Origin: Streptococcus thermophilus | GTDB lineage: Bacteria; Actinomycetota; Actinomycetes; Mycobacteriales; Mycobacteriaceae | DNA length: 64,000 nt | Assembly: GCA_900618065.1 (NCBI GenBank) | Contig: UYIL01000003.1 | Location: 682,001-746,000, forward strand | Direction of reading: 5' to 3' | In this document: in pieces, positions 8,439 through 17,275 of the stretch | How positions within the stretch are numbered: the first letter of the stretch is position 1 | Layout: every line of letters begins with the position of its first letter | The notes under the pieces: generated by a model | Databases searched by the model: none | Told to the model about the DNA's origin: nothing | The model's input: only the letters and a program-made list of their open reading frames with translations | Position numbers and translations under genes: made by a program

Positions 8439-9079
8439 TGCTCGAACTCACCAACGTCACCGTGTCCTTCCAGGACGGCGAGGAGCGCCGCACCGTCCTA
8501 GACACCATCAACTTCACCGCGCAACCGGGCCAGCTCACCTTCATCGTCGGCGAATCCGGCTCCGGCAAGTCCACGCTGCTGTCCGTCGCAGCCGGCCTGA
8601 TCACCCCGGACTCCGGCACCGCCACCTTGAACGGCCGTGAGGTCAACGACGCTGTGCGACGCCACCATATGGGCATGATCTTCCAGCAGGCCAACCTGAT
8701 TAGCGCCCTCAACGTCCGCGACCAGCTGCTGGTCACCGATCACATCCGCGGCATCAAACCCCGTAAGGACCGCGCGGATGAGCTGCTGGCCACCGTCGGT
8801 CTCGACGGCCTCGGCGACCGCGACATGCAGGCCCTCTCGGGTGGCCAGCGCCAGCGCGTCGGCATCGCGCGGGCCTTGATGGGCTCCCCGGAGCTCATCC
8901 TGGCCGACGAGCCGACTGCCGCCCTCGATTCCGACCGCTCCCATGAGATCGTCGCCCTGCTGCGCCGGCTTGTCGACGACCATGGCGTCGCCTGCGGGTT
9001 TGTCACCCATGACCGCTCGCTCATCTCCACCACCGATGAGGTCTTTGAGATGGACGAGCACGCTCCGGCGTTGGTGTAG
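8438..9079 (+). CDS. hrtA: ABC exporter ATPase, HrtA-like
   Basis: A 213-residue nucleotide-binding subunit with Walker A GESGSGKST near residue 41, signature LSGGQRQRVGIARAL, Walker B LILADEPTAALD and the switch His in FVTHD. Such short ATPases (LolD/MacB/HrtA group) pair with four-helix FtsX-type permeases. The ATG is chosen because it overlaps the permease stop and begins the conserved MLELTNVTVSF strand; longer readings run into the permease gene in another frame. Inferred to power haem export together with the upstream permease. Confidence 0.75.
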   Translation: MLELTNVTVSFQDGEERRTVLDTINFTAQPGQLTFIVGESGSGKSTLLSVAAGLITPDSGTATLNGREVNDAVRRHHMGMIFQQANLISALNVRDQLLVTDHIRGIKPRKDRADELLATVGLDGLGDRDMQALSGGQRQRVGIARALMGSPELILADEPTAALDSDRSHEIVALLRRLVDDHGVACGFVTHDRSLISTTDEVFEMDEHAPALV

Positions 9080-9100
9080 GGGAGTGGTGCGCGGGTCCCG

Positions 9101-9149
9101 GCCCTTGGCACCGCCCTCGGCCCTTGGCACCGCCCTCCGCCCTTGGCAC
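9101..9149 (+). repeat. 19-bp tandem repeat, about 2.6 copies
   Basis: GCCCTTGGCACCGCCCTC(G/C) repeats at 9101-9119 and 9120-9138, with a partial third copy at 9139-9149. It lies just after the hrtA stop, in the gap between two convergent genes. No coding role is seen. Confidence 0.7.
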
Positions 9150-9187
9150 AGGCCCCGGCACCGGCCCGGCCACGGTTTCCCAGCGAT

Positions 9188-9261
9188 TGACTAGAACCAA
9201 ACGACTAGAACGCTTCGTTTTCGGCTCAGAAGTGAACGTTCTAGTCGTTTGGCTCTAGTCA
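9188..9261. repeat. 25-bp near-perfect inverted repeat with 24-nt loop
   Basis: Arms 9188-9212 and 9237-9261 match at 24 of 25 positions when one is reversed. Each arm holds two CTAG tetramers. The element separates the convergent hrtA and GNAT genes and could end transcription from both sides, but neither side has a T-run. A small mobile or RNA hairpin element is an alternative. Confidence 0.7.
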
Positions 9262-9346
9262 TTTGCAAAAGGTGGGCCGCGTTCCCGGCCGGAAGGAGAC
9301 CCAGAGCATAGGAGGCCGGGGGTAAACGGCCAACACCAAGGCGCGT

Positions 9347-9823
9347 TTATAGGTGCTTGACCATCACTTCCGGGTGGTGGTCGGACTGCACGAAGCCGAA
9401 GACTTCGTAGACGTGGCGGGCGCGGTCGTTGCCGGGCTCAACGTGGAGTGCAATGGATGAGGCGTGGTGCTCGGCGGCGAGCTCGCACGCGGCTTGCAGC
9501 AGAATGCGGCCCAGGCGGTGGCCGTGGGAGCGGTTCTCCACGGCGATGGCGAGTTCTGGGATGTCGGGACCCAAGTTGGCTTTGGTGTAGTCCTCGCCGG
9601 GTTTCCAGTAACGCAGCCACACACCGCCGGCGGGGACGAGTTCGTCGTCGTAGGCGATGAAGCCGCCGTCGTGCTCGGGGGACCACTTGCCCACGTACTC
9701 TTCGGCGCTTTGGACGCTTCCGCGGCGGCGGCGCGACTCGTCGCCGAAGACGTCGGCAAGGTAGTCGAGCCGGCGCAGGTAGGTGCGGTCGGATTCAGTG
9801 GCTGGGACGAGCGTGAATTTCAT
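9347..9823 (-). CDS. GNAT family N-acetyltransferase
   Basis: A 158-residue cytoplasmic protein. Residues about 85-140 carry the acetyl-CoA fold: a strand ELAIAVENRSHGHRLG, in which the R/Q-x-x-G-x-G/A loop appears as RSHGHRLG, then a helix ILLQAACELAAEH and the late motif NDRARHVYEVFGF typical of the family. The start lies 22 bases after the accBC stop on the same strand, so the two are probably co-transcribed. The acceptor substrate cannot be told from sequence. Confidence 0.82.
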   Translation of the reverse strand: MKFTLVPATESDRTYLRRLDYLADVFGDESRRRRGSVQSAEEYVGKWSPEHDGGFIAYDDELVPAGGVWLRYWKPGEDYTKANLGPDIPELAIAVENRSHGHRLGRILLQAACELAAEHHASSIALHVEPGNDRARHVYEVFGFVQSDHHPEVMVKHL

Positions 9824-9845
9824 GCCTTGCCAGCCTACGCCTGCG

Positions 9846-11594
9846 CTAGCGGATCTCCAGTAGCACGGCGGTCTTGTTCACCTGCTCGCCTTGCTCCACG
9901 GCGAGGCCCTTGACGGTGCCGGCCTTGTGGGCTTTGACGGGGTTTTCCATTTTCATCGCCTCGAGCACGAGCAGAATGTCGCCTTCTGCGACCGTGTCGC
10001 CGTCTGCGACATTGACCTTGACGACGGTCCCTTGCATCGGCGCCGGAACCGCATCCCCGGACACAGCCGCACCGGATGAGCGGCGCTTCTTCGCCTTGCG
10101 CTTCGACCCGTTGCCGATGACGAGGGAGGCGGGCAGGGCGACCTCGACGCGGCGGCCGTCGATCTCGACGGCGTAGGTGCGGGTTGCCGGTTCAGAATCG
10201 GCAACGTCCATATCGTCGTCGGAGTCCTGGTACGCCGGGATGGTGTTGGTGAATTCCTCTTCGATCCAGCGGGTGTAGACGGAGAAGCCGTTCTCGTCGC
10301 CGACAAACGCCGGGTCGTTCAGCACGGCCTGGTGGAAGGGGATGACGGTGGGCAGGCCGTCGACGATGTACTCGTCCAGGGCGCGGCGGGCGCGTTCGAT
10401 GGTTTCGCCGCGGGTCTCGCCGGTGACGATGAGCTTGGCCAGCATGGAGTCGAACTGGCCGCCGACGATGTTGCCGGCGCGGACGCCGGAGTCGACGCGG
10501 ATGCCCGCACCGGCCGGTTCGTGGTAGCGGGTGATAGTGCCCGGCGCGGGCATGAAGTTCATCCCGGGGTCTTCGCCGTTGATGCGGAATTCGATGGCGT
10601 GGCCGCGCGGGGCCGGGTCGGAGGTCAGGCGCAGGGTTTCGCCGTCAGCAATGCGGAACTGCTCGCGCACCAGGTCGATGCCGGCGGTTTCCTCGGTGAC
10701 GGGGTGCTCGACCTGCAGGCGGGTGTTGACCTCAAGGAAGGACACCAGCCCGTCGCCGACTAAGTACTCGACGGTGCCGGCACCGTAATAGCCGGCCTCC
10801 TTCACAATCGCCTTGGCGGAGTCGTGAATGGACGCGCGCTGCTCGTCGGTGAGGAACGGCGCGGGGGCCTCCTCAACGAGCTTTTGGAAGCGGCGCTGCA
10901 GGGTGCAGTCGCGGGTGCCGGCGACGATGACGTTGCCGTGAACGTCGGCAAGCACCTGGGCTTCGACGTGGCGGGCGCGGTCGAGGTAGCGCTCGACGAA
11001 GCACTCGCCGCGGCCGAACGCTGCGACGGCTTCGCGGGTGGCGGACTCGAACAGCTCGGGGATGTCTTCGCGGGTGTGGGCGACCTTCATGCCGCGGCCG
11101 CCGCCACCGAATGCGGCCTTGATGGCCACCGGCAGGCCGTGCTCGTCGGCAAACGCGAGAACCTCGTCGACCGAACCGACCGGCTCTTTGGTGCCCGGCG
11201 CCATCGGTGCGCCGACCTTCTCGGCAATGCGGCGCGCCTCAACCTTGTCACCCAGCAGCGCGATGGCCTCCGGCGACGGGCCGATCCAGGTGAAGCCTTC
11301 GTCGATAACGCGGCGGGCGAAGTCGGCGTTTTCGGACAGGAAGCCGTACCCGGGGTGGATCGCGTCCGCGCCGGAGGCTTGGGCGGCGCCGATGATCCGG
11401 TCGAAGCTCAAGTAGGAATCGGCGGCGGTGCTGCCACCGAGCGCGAACGCCTCATCGGCCAGGCCCACGAACGGGGCGTCCGCGTCCGGCTCCGCGTAGA
11501 CAGCGACGGATGCGATGCCGGCGTCTTTCGCGGCGCGGATCACGCGCACGGCGATTTCGCCGCGGTTGGCAATGAGAACCTTCGAGATTGTCAC
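9846..11594 (-). CDS. accBC: Acyl-CoA carboxylase alpha subunit (biotin carboxylase plus biotin carrier)
   Basis: Makes carboxybiotin for acetyl-, propionyl- and long-chain acyl-CoA carboxylases, supplying malonyl-CoA and the mycolate precursors. The 582 residues hold a biotin carboxylase ([19 protein letters not shown] at the start, ATP-grasp loop [16 protein letters not shown]-region EFRINGEDP) and, after a charged linker near 490-510, a biotin carrier domain with LEAMKMENP; the biotinylated Lys is about 548. Length is close to C. glutamicum AccBC. The beta subunit AccD and the small AccE are encoded about 6 kb away and biotin is attached by BirA at 55.4 kb. Confidence 0.96.
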   Translation of the reverse strand: MTISKVLIANRGEIAVRVIRAAKDAGIASVAVYAEPDADAPFVGLADEAFALGGSTAADSYLSFDRIIGAAQASGADAIHPGYGFLSENADFARRVIDEGFTWIGPSPEAIALLGDKVEARRIAEKVGAPMAPGTKEPVGSVDEVLAFADEHGLPVAIKAAFGGGGRGMKVAHTREDIPELFESATREAVAAFGRGECFVERYLDRARHVEAQVLADVHGNVIVAGTRDCTLQRRFQKLVEEAPAPFLTDEQRASIHDSAKAIVKEAGYYGAGTVEYLVGDGLVSFLEVNTRLQVEHPVTEETAGIDLVREQFRIADGETLRLTSDPAPRGHAIEFRINGEDPGMNFMPAPGTITRYHEPAGAGIRVDSGVRAGNIVGGQFDSMLAKLIVTGETRGETIERARRALDEYIVDGLPTVIPFHQAVLNDPAFVGDENGFSVYTRWIEEEFTNTIPAYQDSDDDMDVADSEPATRTYAVEIDGRRVEVALPASLVIGNGSKRKAKKRRSSGAAVSGDAVPAPMQGTVVKVNVADGDTVAEGDILLVLEAMKMENPVKAHKAGTVKGLAVEQGEQVNKTAVLLEIR

Positions 11595-11709
11595 GGGATC
11601 TTCCTTCTAGCCAGGTGTATAGACGGACACAGACAGTTATCGCCAAGGGTAAAGCACAGTGCAAGCACAGCTGAACTTCAACCGGGCGGTTACGGATGAC
11701 TAATCGCAA

Positions 11710-11727
11710 AAACGCTTATCGGCGTTT
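11710..11727 (-). terminator. Terminator after the sulfurtransferase gene
   Basis: On the minus strand AAACGC and GCGTTT pair around a 6-nt loop and the second arm runs on into five T residues. The stem is short, so strength is uncertain. It lies 35 bases past the sulfurtransferase stop and before accBC. Confidence 0.5.
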
Positions 11728-11761
11728 CCCCCGCCCCGCACGCAGGCCCTTAACCTTCGTT

Positions 11762-12640
11762 CTACTCTGCGTCCCGCTCGATCGGCATGCGGACCATGTT
11801 GCCCCACTCGTACCAGGAACCGTCATAGAGTGACACGTTCTCTACCCCCAGGACGTGGCGGAGGACGTACCAAGTGTGGGCGGCGGACTGGCCGGCGCTG
11901 CAATAGGTGATCACGGGGGAGTTCGCAGGCACGTCGGCGTAGGCGGCGGCGATGGCTTCGCGGTCTTTGACGCGCCCGTTCGGGTGGACGGCGTCGCCCC
12001 ACGGGTGGTTCACCGCGCCTGGAATGTGGCCGTGGCGCAACACGGGGGAGGCGCAGTTGGAGTCGGGGGCGACGTCGACTTCGGCGCCGGCGAAGTATTC
12101 GGGGCCGCGGACGTCGATAAGCAATGTGTCCTCGGGCCGCGAGCGGACGTGCTCCACAAAGCTCCGCCACGTGCTGTCGTCGCGCTCGACAACGGGGTAG
12201 CCCTGCGCCGGGTACTCAGGCACCGCGAAGGAGGTGTCGCGTTCCTCGCCCATCCACGCGTCGCGCCCGCCGTCAAGAAGGCGCACGTCGGGGTGGCCGA
12301 AGAGCTCGAACACCCACGCCGTGTAGGCGGCCCACCAGTTGTTGCGGTCGCCGTAGACCACCACCGTGTCATCGCGGCTGATGCCGCGGGCATCCATCAG
12401 CGCTGCAAACGCCTCACCGTCGATGAAGTCGCGCCGCACCGGATCATTCAAATCGCGGTGCCAGTCGATGCGCACCGCCCCAGGAATGTGGCCGATGTCG
12501 TACAAGAACGCGTCCTCGTCCGACTCCACCACCCGCAAACCGTCGACCCCCAGGCGGGCCGACAGCCACGACGCGGAGACGAACTTCTCCGGGTGGGCAA
12601 AGTCCTGGAACTGCGGAAACGGGTCAAACTCTATGGCCAT
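11762..12640 (-). CDS. Sulfurtransferase with two rhodanese domains
   Basis: A 292-residue protein with an N-terminal inactive rhodanese domain (about 20-135) and a C-terminal catalytic one (about 155-285). The active-site loop reads YCSAGQSAAHTW with the persulfide-forming Cys at about 247. Thiosulfate sulfurtransferases of the CysA2/ThtR type usually have CxxGERSSHTW, so Glu-Arg is replaced by Gln-Ser, and the CG(S/T)GVTA loop of 3-mercaptopyruvate sulfurtransferases is not present either. Sulfur donor therefore open. Its place upstream of accBC matches the thtR position I recall in C. glutamicum. Confidence 0.85.
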   Translation of the reverse strand: MAIEFDPFPQFQDFAHPEKFVSASWLSARLGVDGLRVVESDEDAFLYDIGHIPGAVRIDWHRDLNDPVRRDFIDGEAFAALMDARGISRDDTVVVYGDRNNWWAAYTAWVFELFGHPDVRLLDGGRDAWMGEERDTSFAVPEYPAQGYPVVERDDSTWRSFVEHVRSRPEDTLLIDVRGPEYFAGAEVDVAPDSNCASPVLRHGHIPGAVNHPWGDAVHPNGRVKDREAIAAAYADVPANSPVITYCSAGQSAAHTWYVLRHVLGVENVSLYDGSWYEWGNMVRMPIERDAE

Positions 12641-12860
12641 GCGGATCCCTCAACGGCGTGCAAACGGTCGCTGACAATCTTACTCGTCAACGATTCCTAT
12701 CGAGCGCGTTTAGTGTGACGCACACCCGGTGTGAAGTTAATTACTATCTCCTGCACTCGCCAAGCGACGGCCTGAAAAAGGGCTTAATCTCAGGGGCGGA
12801 TCACCCTTTACCTGGTGGAGGTCCGCAGACGTACAAGCACAGATCGAAAGGGAATCTCAC

Positions 12861-13922
12861 GTGCACAAGGCTATCGTCGTCTTCGAGGTCGAGGGCGGTT
12901 CTGACAAGTACTTTGACGGTCACCGTCGCGACACCATGCCGATTGTCAACTCCATCAAGGACAAAGGCTGGCACTCCGAGGTCGTCTTCTTCCGCCCCGA
13001 GTGGTCCGACGACATCTTCAACTACGTTTCCGAGAACTTCGACGGCTACATCTCCCGCGTCAACCCGGGCAACGTCCCCGGCGGCGAGAAGGGCTACTTC
13101 GACCTGCTGACCCGCCTGTCCGAGGCGGGCCTGGTGGGCATGTCCACCCCGGCAGAGATGATCTCCTACGGCGCGAAGGACGCCCTGGTCAAGCTGAACA
13201 AGACCGACCTCGTCCCGGAGGACACCGCGGCTTACTACGACGTCGAATCCTTCCACGAGACGTTCCCGACCGCCCTGTCCTACGGCGAGCGCGTGCTCAA
13301 GCAGAACCGCGGCTCCACCGGCTCCGGCATCTGGCGCGTCCGCCTGGCCGACGAGTCCCTGGCTGAGTCCGTTGAGCCGGGCACCGCCCTGCCGCTGGAC
13401 ACCAAGCTCAAGTGCACCGAGGCTGTGGACAACCACACCGAGGAGCGCGAGCTCGGCGAGTTCATGGACTTCTGCGACCAGTACATCATCGGCGACAACG
13501 GCATGCTCGTGGACATGCGCTTCATGCCGCGCATCGTCGAGGGCGAGATTCGCATTCTGCTCGTCGGCCCGCACCCGGTCTTCGTCGTGCACAAGAAGCC
13601 GGCTGAGGGCGGCGACGCATTCTCCGCGACGCTGTTCTCCGGCGCGAAGTACACCTACCAGAAGCCGGAGGAGTGGCAGGAGCTCATCGACATGTTCGCC
13701 GAGGCCCGCCCGGTCATCGCAGAAAACCTCGGCGGCGACAACATCCCGCTGATCTGGACTGCGGACTTCATGCTCGCCGACGACGATGAGACCGGCGAGG
13801 ACACCTACGTCCTCGGCGAGATCAACTGCTCTTGCGTCGGCTTCACCTCCGAGCTGGACATGGGCATCCAGGAGATGGTCGCTGACGAGGCCATCAAGCG
13901 CATCGAGGAGAAGAACGCTTAA
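12861..13922 (+). CDS. Cj0069 family protein (ATP-grasp-like)
   Basis: A 353-residue cytoplasmic protein recognised as the Cj0069 family: KAIVVFEVEGGSDKYFDGHR at the start (residues about 3-22), a central KQNRGSTGSGIWRV resembling an ATP-grasp glycine loop, and a C-terminal GEINCSCVGF strand where ATP-grasp enzymes bind metal. Biochemical function is not known. GTG start with GAAAGGGA upstream. A strong hairpin follows 22 bases after the stop, so it is probably a single-gene transcript. Confidence 0.75.
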   Translation: MHKAIVVFEVEGGSDKYFDGHRRDTMPIVNSIKDKGWHSEVVFFRPEWSDDIFNYVSENFDGYISRVNPGNVPGGEKGYFDLLTRLSEAGLVGMSTPAEMISYGAKDALVKLNKTDLVPEDTAAYYDVESFHETFPTALSYGERVLKQNRGSTGSGIWRVRLADESLAESVEPGTALPLDTKLKCTEAVDNHTEERELGEFMDFCDQYIIGDNGMLVDMRFMPRIVEGEIRILLVGPHPVFVVHKKPAEGGDAFSATLFSGAKYTYQKPEEWQELIDMFAEARPVIAENLGGDNIPLIWTADFMLADDDETGEDTYVLGEINCSCVGFTSELDMGIQEMVADEAIKRIEEKNA

Positions 13923-13943
13923 GCGCCCGCTTATCGACGTCAC

Positions 13944-13971
13944 AGAACCCCACCCTCCCAGGTGGGGTTCT
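13944..13971 (+). terminator. Hairpin terminator after the Cj0069-family gene
   Basis: A perfect 11-bp stem, AGAACCCCACC (13944-13954) against GGTGGGGTTCT (13961-13971), closes a 6-nt loop. No clear T-run follows, so it may act as a weak intrinsic terminator or as an RNA-stabilising stem. Confidence 0.6.
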
Positions 13972-14087
13972 CGCACTTCCGCGGCCGTTTCTGCGCGCCT
14001 ATGCGCCACGGCGACGCATGGCAACTTTCCCGAAGATAGTTAGACTACAAACGTTCCATTAGCCAAGGACCGTCAAAGGAGCTAGCA

Positions 14088-15398
14088 ATGTCCACCCCGA
14101 ACACCCCGAACCCCGACGAGCCCATCACACCCAACACTAACGAGTACGGATCATCCGGGTTTACCACCCCAAGCACCGGTTCCCACTCTGATTACACCGG
14201 CTCCGACGCGACGTCTGGCTCTACGTCGTACTCCGGATACGTCGAATCCTCTGTTCCTTCCTCGCGGAGAAAGTCGACCCCGTCCGGTACCGAAGGTGCC
14301 ACTGGCGCATCCGACACCTCCTACCCAGACACCACCGTGATCCGCACCGGCTCTGAGGGCACCGCTGGCACGACGCCGGCAGCCGGGTACACGTCTTCGG
14401 AGACCCCCACCACGTACGGAGCGGGTAGCACTGACTCCACCGGCAGCGCAAACACCCCCGGCGGCGCTAGCACCACCGGTGCCGCTGGTTCTACGGGCGC
14501 GTCCTCGCACGCCGGCACCTACCAGTACGGCCAGTCGGCGCAACCTGCGGGCGATTGGGCTGGTTCCACCGGGTCCAACAGTTCCACCGGTTCGGCGGGT
14601 TCCGCCGGCGCGCAGCAGTCTTACGGCGACCAGTTCCCCTCGTCGTATGGCTCCCCGGCCGCTCAGCCGGCCCAGGCACCGCAGGCGAACCAGCCGGCCA
14701 GCCAGTTCGGCCAGCCGCAGCCGGGCCAGCAGCCGCAACAGGCACAACAGGCACAACAGGCACAGACCCAGTTCGGTGGCCAGGCCTACGGATCGAACCA
14801 GGCGTACGGTTCCAACCAGTCCTACGGCGCCGATCAGGCCTATGGTGTCAACCAAGCGTATGGCACCAACCAGGCTTACGGCACAAACCAGGCCTACGGA
14901 TCCAACCAGGCTTATGGGGTTAACCAGGCCTACGGCTCCGACCAGGCGTACGGCACCAACCAGCCGCAGCCGCTCGAGCAGACCGTGAAGCCGAAGGGCA
15001 AGAGCTTCTTCAACTCCTTGTTCGACTTCAGCTTCCGCGACTTCGTCACGATCGACTTTGTCAAGATCATCTACATCGTGCTTCTGGTCGCTACCGTGCT
15101 CGGCTGGGTGCTGGGTCTGATCGGGGCCATCTCCGGCTTCGCGTACGGGGCAGGGAGGGGACTGCTGTACGTGTTCGGCTGGTTGATCATCGGCACGCTG
15201 GCAGCACTGCTGCAGATCATCCTCATTCGCGTCGGCCTGGAGGCTCTGGTGTCGGTGGTCCGCATCGCCCAGAACACGACTGATCTGGTGGACCGAAACA
15301 AAGACACCGCGGACGCCACGGTCGCCACTGAGACCGCGGACACCACGGTCACCACGGACACCAAGGCCGCTGACAGCGTCGAGGCCACCAACAAATAA
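14088..15398 (+). CDS. DUF4282 membrane protein with long low-complexity N-terminus
   Basis: A 436-residue protein. Residues 1-225 are Ser/Thr/Gly-rich, with Pro and Gln increasing towards 160-225; residues 232-291 are ten six-residue repeats of the type QAYG(S/T/V)N; residues about 300-390 form the DUF4282 domain with two transmembrane helices (YIVLLVATVLGWVLGLIG and YVFGWLIIGTLAALLQIIL); a Thr/Asp/Ala-rich tail follows. No signal peptide, so the repeat region should be cytosolic. RBS AAAGGAGC at the ATG. The composition resembles self-associating low-complexity segments; what it binds is unknown. Confidence 0.8.
   Translation: MSTPNTPNPDEPITPNTNEYGSSGFTTPSTGSHSDYTGSDATSGSTSYSGYVESSVPSSRRKSTPSGTEGATGASDTSYPDTTVIRTGSEGTAGTTPAAGYTSSETPTTYGAGSTDSTGSANTPGGASTTGAAGSTGASSHAGTYQYGQSAQPAGDWAGSTGSNSSTGSAGSAGAQQSYGDQFPSSYGSPAAQPAQAPQANQPASQFGQPQPGQQPQQAQQAQQAQTQFGGQAYGSNQAYGSNQSYGADQAYGVNQAYGTNQAYGTNQAYGSNQAYGVNQAYGSDQAYGTNQPQPLEQTVKPKGKSFFNSLFDFSFRDFVTIDFVKIIYIVLLVATVLGWVLGLIGAISGFAYGAGRGLLYVFGWLIIGTLAALLQIILIRVGLEALVSVVRIAQNTTDLVDRNKDTADATVATETADTTVTTDTKAADSVEATNK
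14781..14960 (+). repeat. Ten in-frame 18-bp repeats coding for Q(A/S)YG-x-(N/D)
   Basis: Ten consecutive 18-nt units encode residues 232-291. Third codon positions differ freely between units while the peptide stays almost constant, so the repeat is kept for its protein sequence and is not a fresh slippage product. Confidence 0.9.
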
Positions 15399-15422
15399 AG
15401 CGTTCCGGCCGCCTGGAGTGGC

Positions 15423-15818
15423 TTAAAGCAGCTTCTCGACGGCCGCCGGATCCGCATCCGACAGCATTTGGCGGCACCGGTCGTACTCCGCGTCGTCGCC
15501 AATAGCCTGTGAGGTCAGCGCCAACATCGCGATCGACTCGAGGACACCGCGGTTGGGTTCGTGGGAGTAGGGCACCGGACCCCAGCCCTTCCACCCGTTG
15601 GCGCGTAGGCGGTCCAGCGACCGGTGGTAACCGGTGCGCGCGTAGGCGTACGCCACGAGCAGATCACCGCCGTCGAGTTCGCGGCGGGCGCGGGCGGCCC
15701 ACACGCTGGGGGAGTCGGGGTGGGTGAGGGCGGTGTCGTCGTTAAGCAAGTCTTTGCCTGCGGCGGGGTCCTCCGGCAAATACACCGGCGGCGGGGCCAT
15801 CATGTCTTTCAATTCCAT
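15423..15818 (-). CDS. DUF3151 family protein
   Basis: A 131-residue protein recognised as DUF3151, an actinobacterial family: PSVWAARARRELD, AYAYARTGYHRSLDRLRANGWKGWGPVPY and the following LESIAMLALTSQAIGD are characteristic. It looks like a helical, TPR-like protein. No membrane segment; no known activity. The start lies 4 bases after the stop of the DUF3253 gene, in a run that continues from DoxX-like and Maf genes. Confidence 0.82.
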   Translation of the reverse strand: MELKDMMAPPPVYLPEDPAAGKDLLNDDTALTHPDSPSVWAARARRELDGGDLLVAYAYARTGYHRSLDRLRANGWKGWGPVPYSHEPNRGVLESIAMLALTSQAIGDDAEYDRCRQMLSDADPAAVEKLL

Positions 15819-15822
15819 GGGG

Positions 15823-16068
15823 TCAATCCTGCCACTTTGGGCCGCGGCGGATGCGGATCGGGCCTTTCACCGTGGCCAGGTCGACTTCGCGGTCACCTTG
15901 GGTAATGACCACCGTGCCCGACGCGGCGAGCTCGGCCGCTGCCGCGCGCACGTCGTCCATCAGGTCACGCCATCCGTCGCCGTGGTCGCGCGCGACATCG
16001 GACGGGCAAATCGACGATTCTGGCTTGCGCGCCGCCAGCTTATCGACGATCTCTTCCCCAAACCCCAC
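15823..16068 (-). CDS. DUF3253 family protein
   Basis: An 81-residue protein. PSDVARDHGDGWRDLMDDVRAAAAELAASGTVVITQGD has the pattern of DUF3253, a small winged-helix-like family of unknown role. The GTG start directly follows the TAG of the DoxX-like gene (TAGGTG), which suggests translational coupling. One copy of the 11-mer GCTTATCGACG lies inside it, on the non-coding strand. Confidence 0.75.
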   Translation of the reverse strand: MGFGEEIVDKLAARKPESSICPSDVARDHGDGWRDLMDDVRAAAAELAASGTVVITQGDREVDLATVKGPIRIRRGPKWQD

Positions 16069-16437
16069 CTAACGCCCCCGGGCGATGTCGAGCGCGCCAG
16101 TGATCATCGGCACCTGGAGCGGCAGGCGGGCCAAAGCGACGGCCTGCATGGGCAACGGCTTTTCACGCCACAGGTAAGCCATGTAGAGGTTGGCGGGGAA
16201 CACACCGGCCAGCAGCAGCGCGGAAGCGTACCCGCCGAAGGCGCGGGTGCGGGGAACTGCCACCAGCGCCGCGCAGGCGAGCTCGGCCACGCCGGATGCC
16301 AACGTGTAAGTGCGCTGCTTTCCGGGCAGCTGGGGCGGCACGATCTGGTCGAAGACCCGCGGCGCAACAAAGTGCAGTGTGCCGGTGGCGGCGAACATGG
16401 GCGCCATGTTTTTGCGGAAAAAGTCATTAAGGGCCAT
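16069..16437 (-). CDS. DoxX-like membrane protein
   Basis: A 122-residue integral membrane protein with about four hydrophobic segments: MFAATGTLHFVAP, LASGVAELACAALVAVP, GYASALLLAGVFPANLYMAYL and a shorter one near the C-terminus. The GTLHFVAPRVFDQIVPPQLPG stretch is typical of the DoxX-like/YkgB type. The ATG at 16437 is chosen because upstream sequence reads back into the maf gene in another frame. Family members are tied to redox or sulfur metabolism in some species; here the role is open. Confidence 0.75.
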   Translation of the reverse strand: MALNDFFRKNMAPMFAATGTLHFVAPRVFDQIVPPQLPGKQRTYTLASGVAELACAALVAVPRTRAFGGYASALLLAGVFPANLYMAYLWREKPLPMQAVALARLPLQVPMITGALDIARGR

Positions 16438-16447
16438 GCCCGCGAGT

Positions 16448-17038
16448 CTAGCCCCACAAGTCGGAGGCGTTGATCCCGAAAGAGTAGAGCGCTCTGCGTA
16501 GCAGCGGCAGGGACAGGCCGATGACGCTGGTCTGGTCGCCCTCAATAGAGTCGATGAACCAGCCGCCCAGAGCCTCCAGGGTAAAAGCGCCGGCGCATTC
16601 GAGCGGTTCGCCGGAGCGGGCGTAGGCCTCGATGTCGGCGTCAGAAACGTCGCCGAAGTGAATCTTCGTCGACACAGCGTCGGTGATCCACGTGCCGTTG
16701 TAGCAGATGGCGTGGCCGGTGATCAGCTCGGCCGTTCGGCCGCGCTGGGCCTGCCAGCGGCGGATGGTCTCCTCGACGGTGTGCGGTTTGCCCTGCAGCT
16801 GACCGTCCAAAAAGAGCATCGAATCACAACCGACCACAATGTCGTCGGGATAGGCCGGTGCAACGGCCCCGGCTTTGGCGTGGGCGAGGGTGCGCACGGA
16901 GTCGGCGGGGGAGGCGTCGATAAGCGAGGCGAGCAGGGTGTCTTCATCGATGTGCGCAGGCTTGACCACGGGCTCCACGCCGGCGTTGCGCAAGATCATC
17001 AGCCGCGACGGCGACTGGGACGCTAAAACAAGGCGCAC
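16448..17038 (-). CDS. maf: Maf-like nucleotide pyrophosphatase
   Basis: Hydrolyses non-canonical nucleoside triphosphates; Maf proteins are also linked to septum control. The 196-residue product starts RLVLASQSPSRLMILRNAG, the Maf nucleotide loop, and has HIDED and VVGCDSMLFLDG, the motif with the catalytic acidic residue. The GTG start overlaps the accE stop (TAGTG). Position between accE and DoxX-like genes agrees with the accD-accE-maf order I recall in C. glutamicum. Confidence 0.93.
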   Translation of the reverse strand: MRLVLASQSPSRLMILRNAGVEPVVKPAHIDEDTLLASLIDASPADSVRTLAHAKAGAVAPAYPDDIVVGCDSMLFLDGQLQGKPHTVEETIRRWQAQRGRTAELITGHAICYNGTWITDAVSTKIHFGDVSDADIEAYARSGEPLECAGAFTLEALGGWFIDSIEGDQTSVIGLSLPLLRRALYSFGINASDLWG

Positions 17039-17256
17039 TAGAACAGCGCGGTCGAGTTGAACGCCGACGGGTTGAACAGTACCGGGCTGTGGACGCGGTT
17101 GGTGGGGCGGCCCCACAGGTTGCGGTGGCCGCCGGCGGTGCGGGACTTCGCCTCCTGCTGCAGGTCGCTCAAGACCTGGGTCAAAGCGGCGAGCTCGGTG
17201 TCGGTCGGGTTGCCTTTGACCACGGTGAACAGGGGCTGTGACGAGGACTGAGTCAT
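17038..17256 (-). CDS. accE: Acyl-CoA carboxylase epsilon subunit
   Basis: A 72-residue protein of the AccE/PccE family: FTVVKGNPTDTELAALTQVL at the N-terminus and the conserved C-terminal NLWGRP. These small subunits bind the AccBC-AccD complex and raise its activity. Start at the ATG with AAGGAAACC just upstream; 19 bases downstream of the accD stop and overlapping maf at its own stop, so accD-accE-maf is one operon. Confidence 0.9.
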   Translation of the reverse strand: MTQSSSQPLFTVVKGNPTDTELAALTQVLSDLQQEAKSRTAGGHRNLWGRPTNRVHSPVLFNPSAFNSTALF

Positions 17257-17275
17257 GGTTTCCTTCCAGATCCGA

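Noticed and set aside
12713..12725. GTGTGACGCACAC as a GlxR (cAMP regulator) site
   Set aside because: The half-site spacing does not fit the TGTGA-N6-TCACA pattern.
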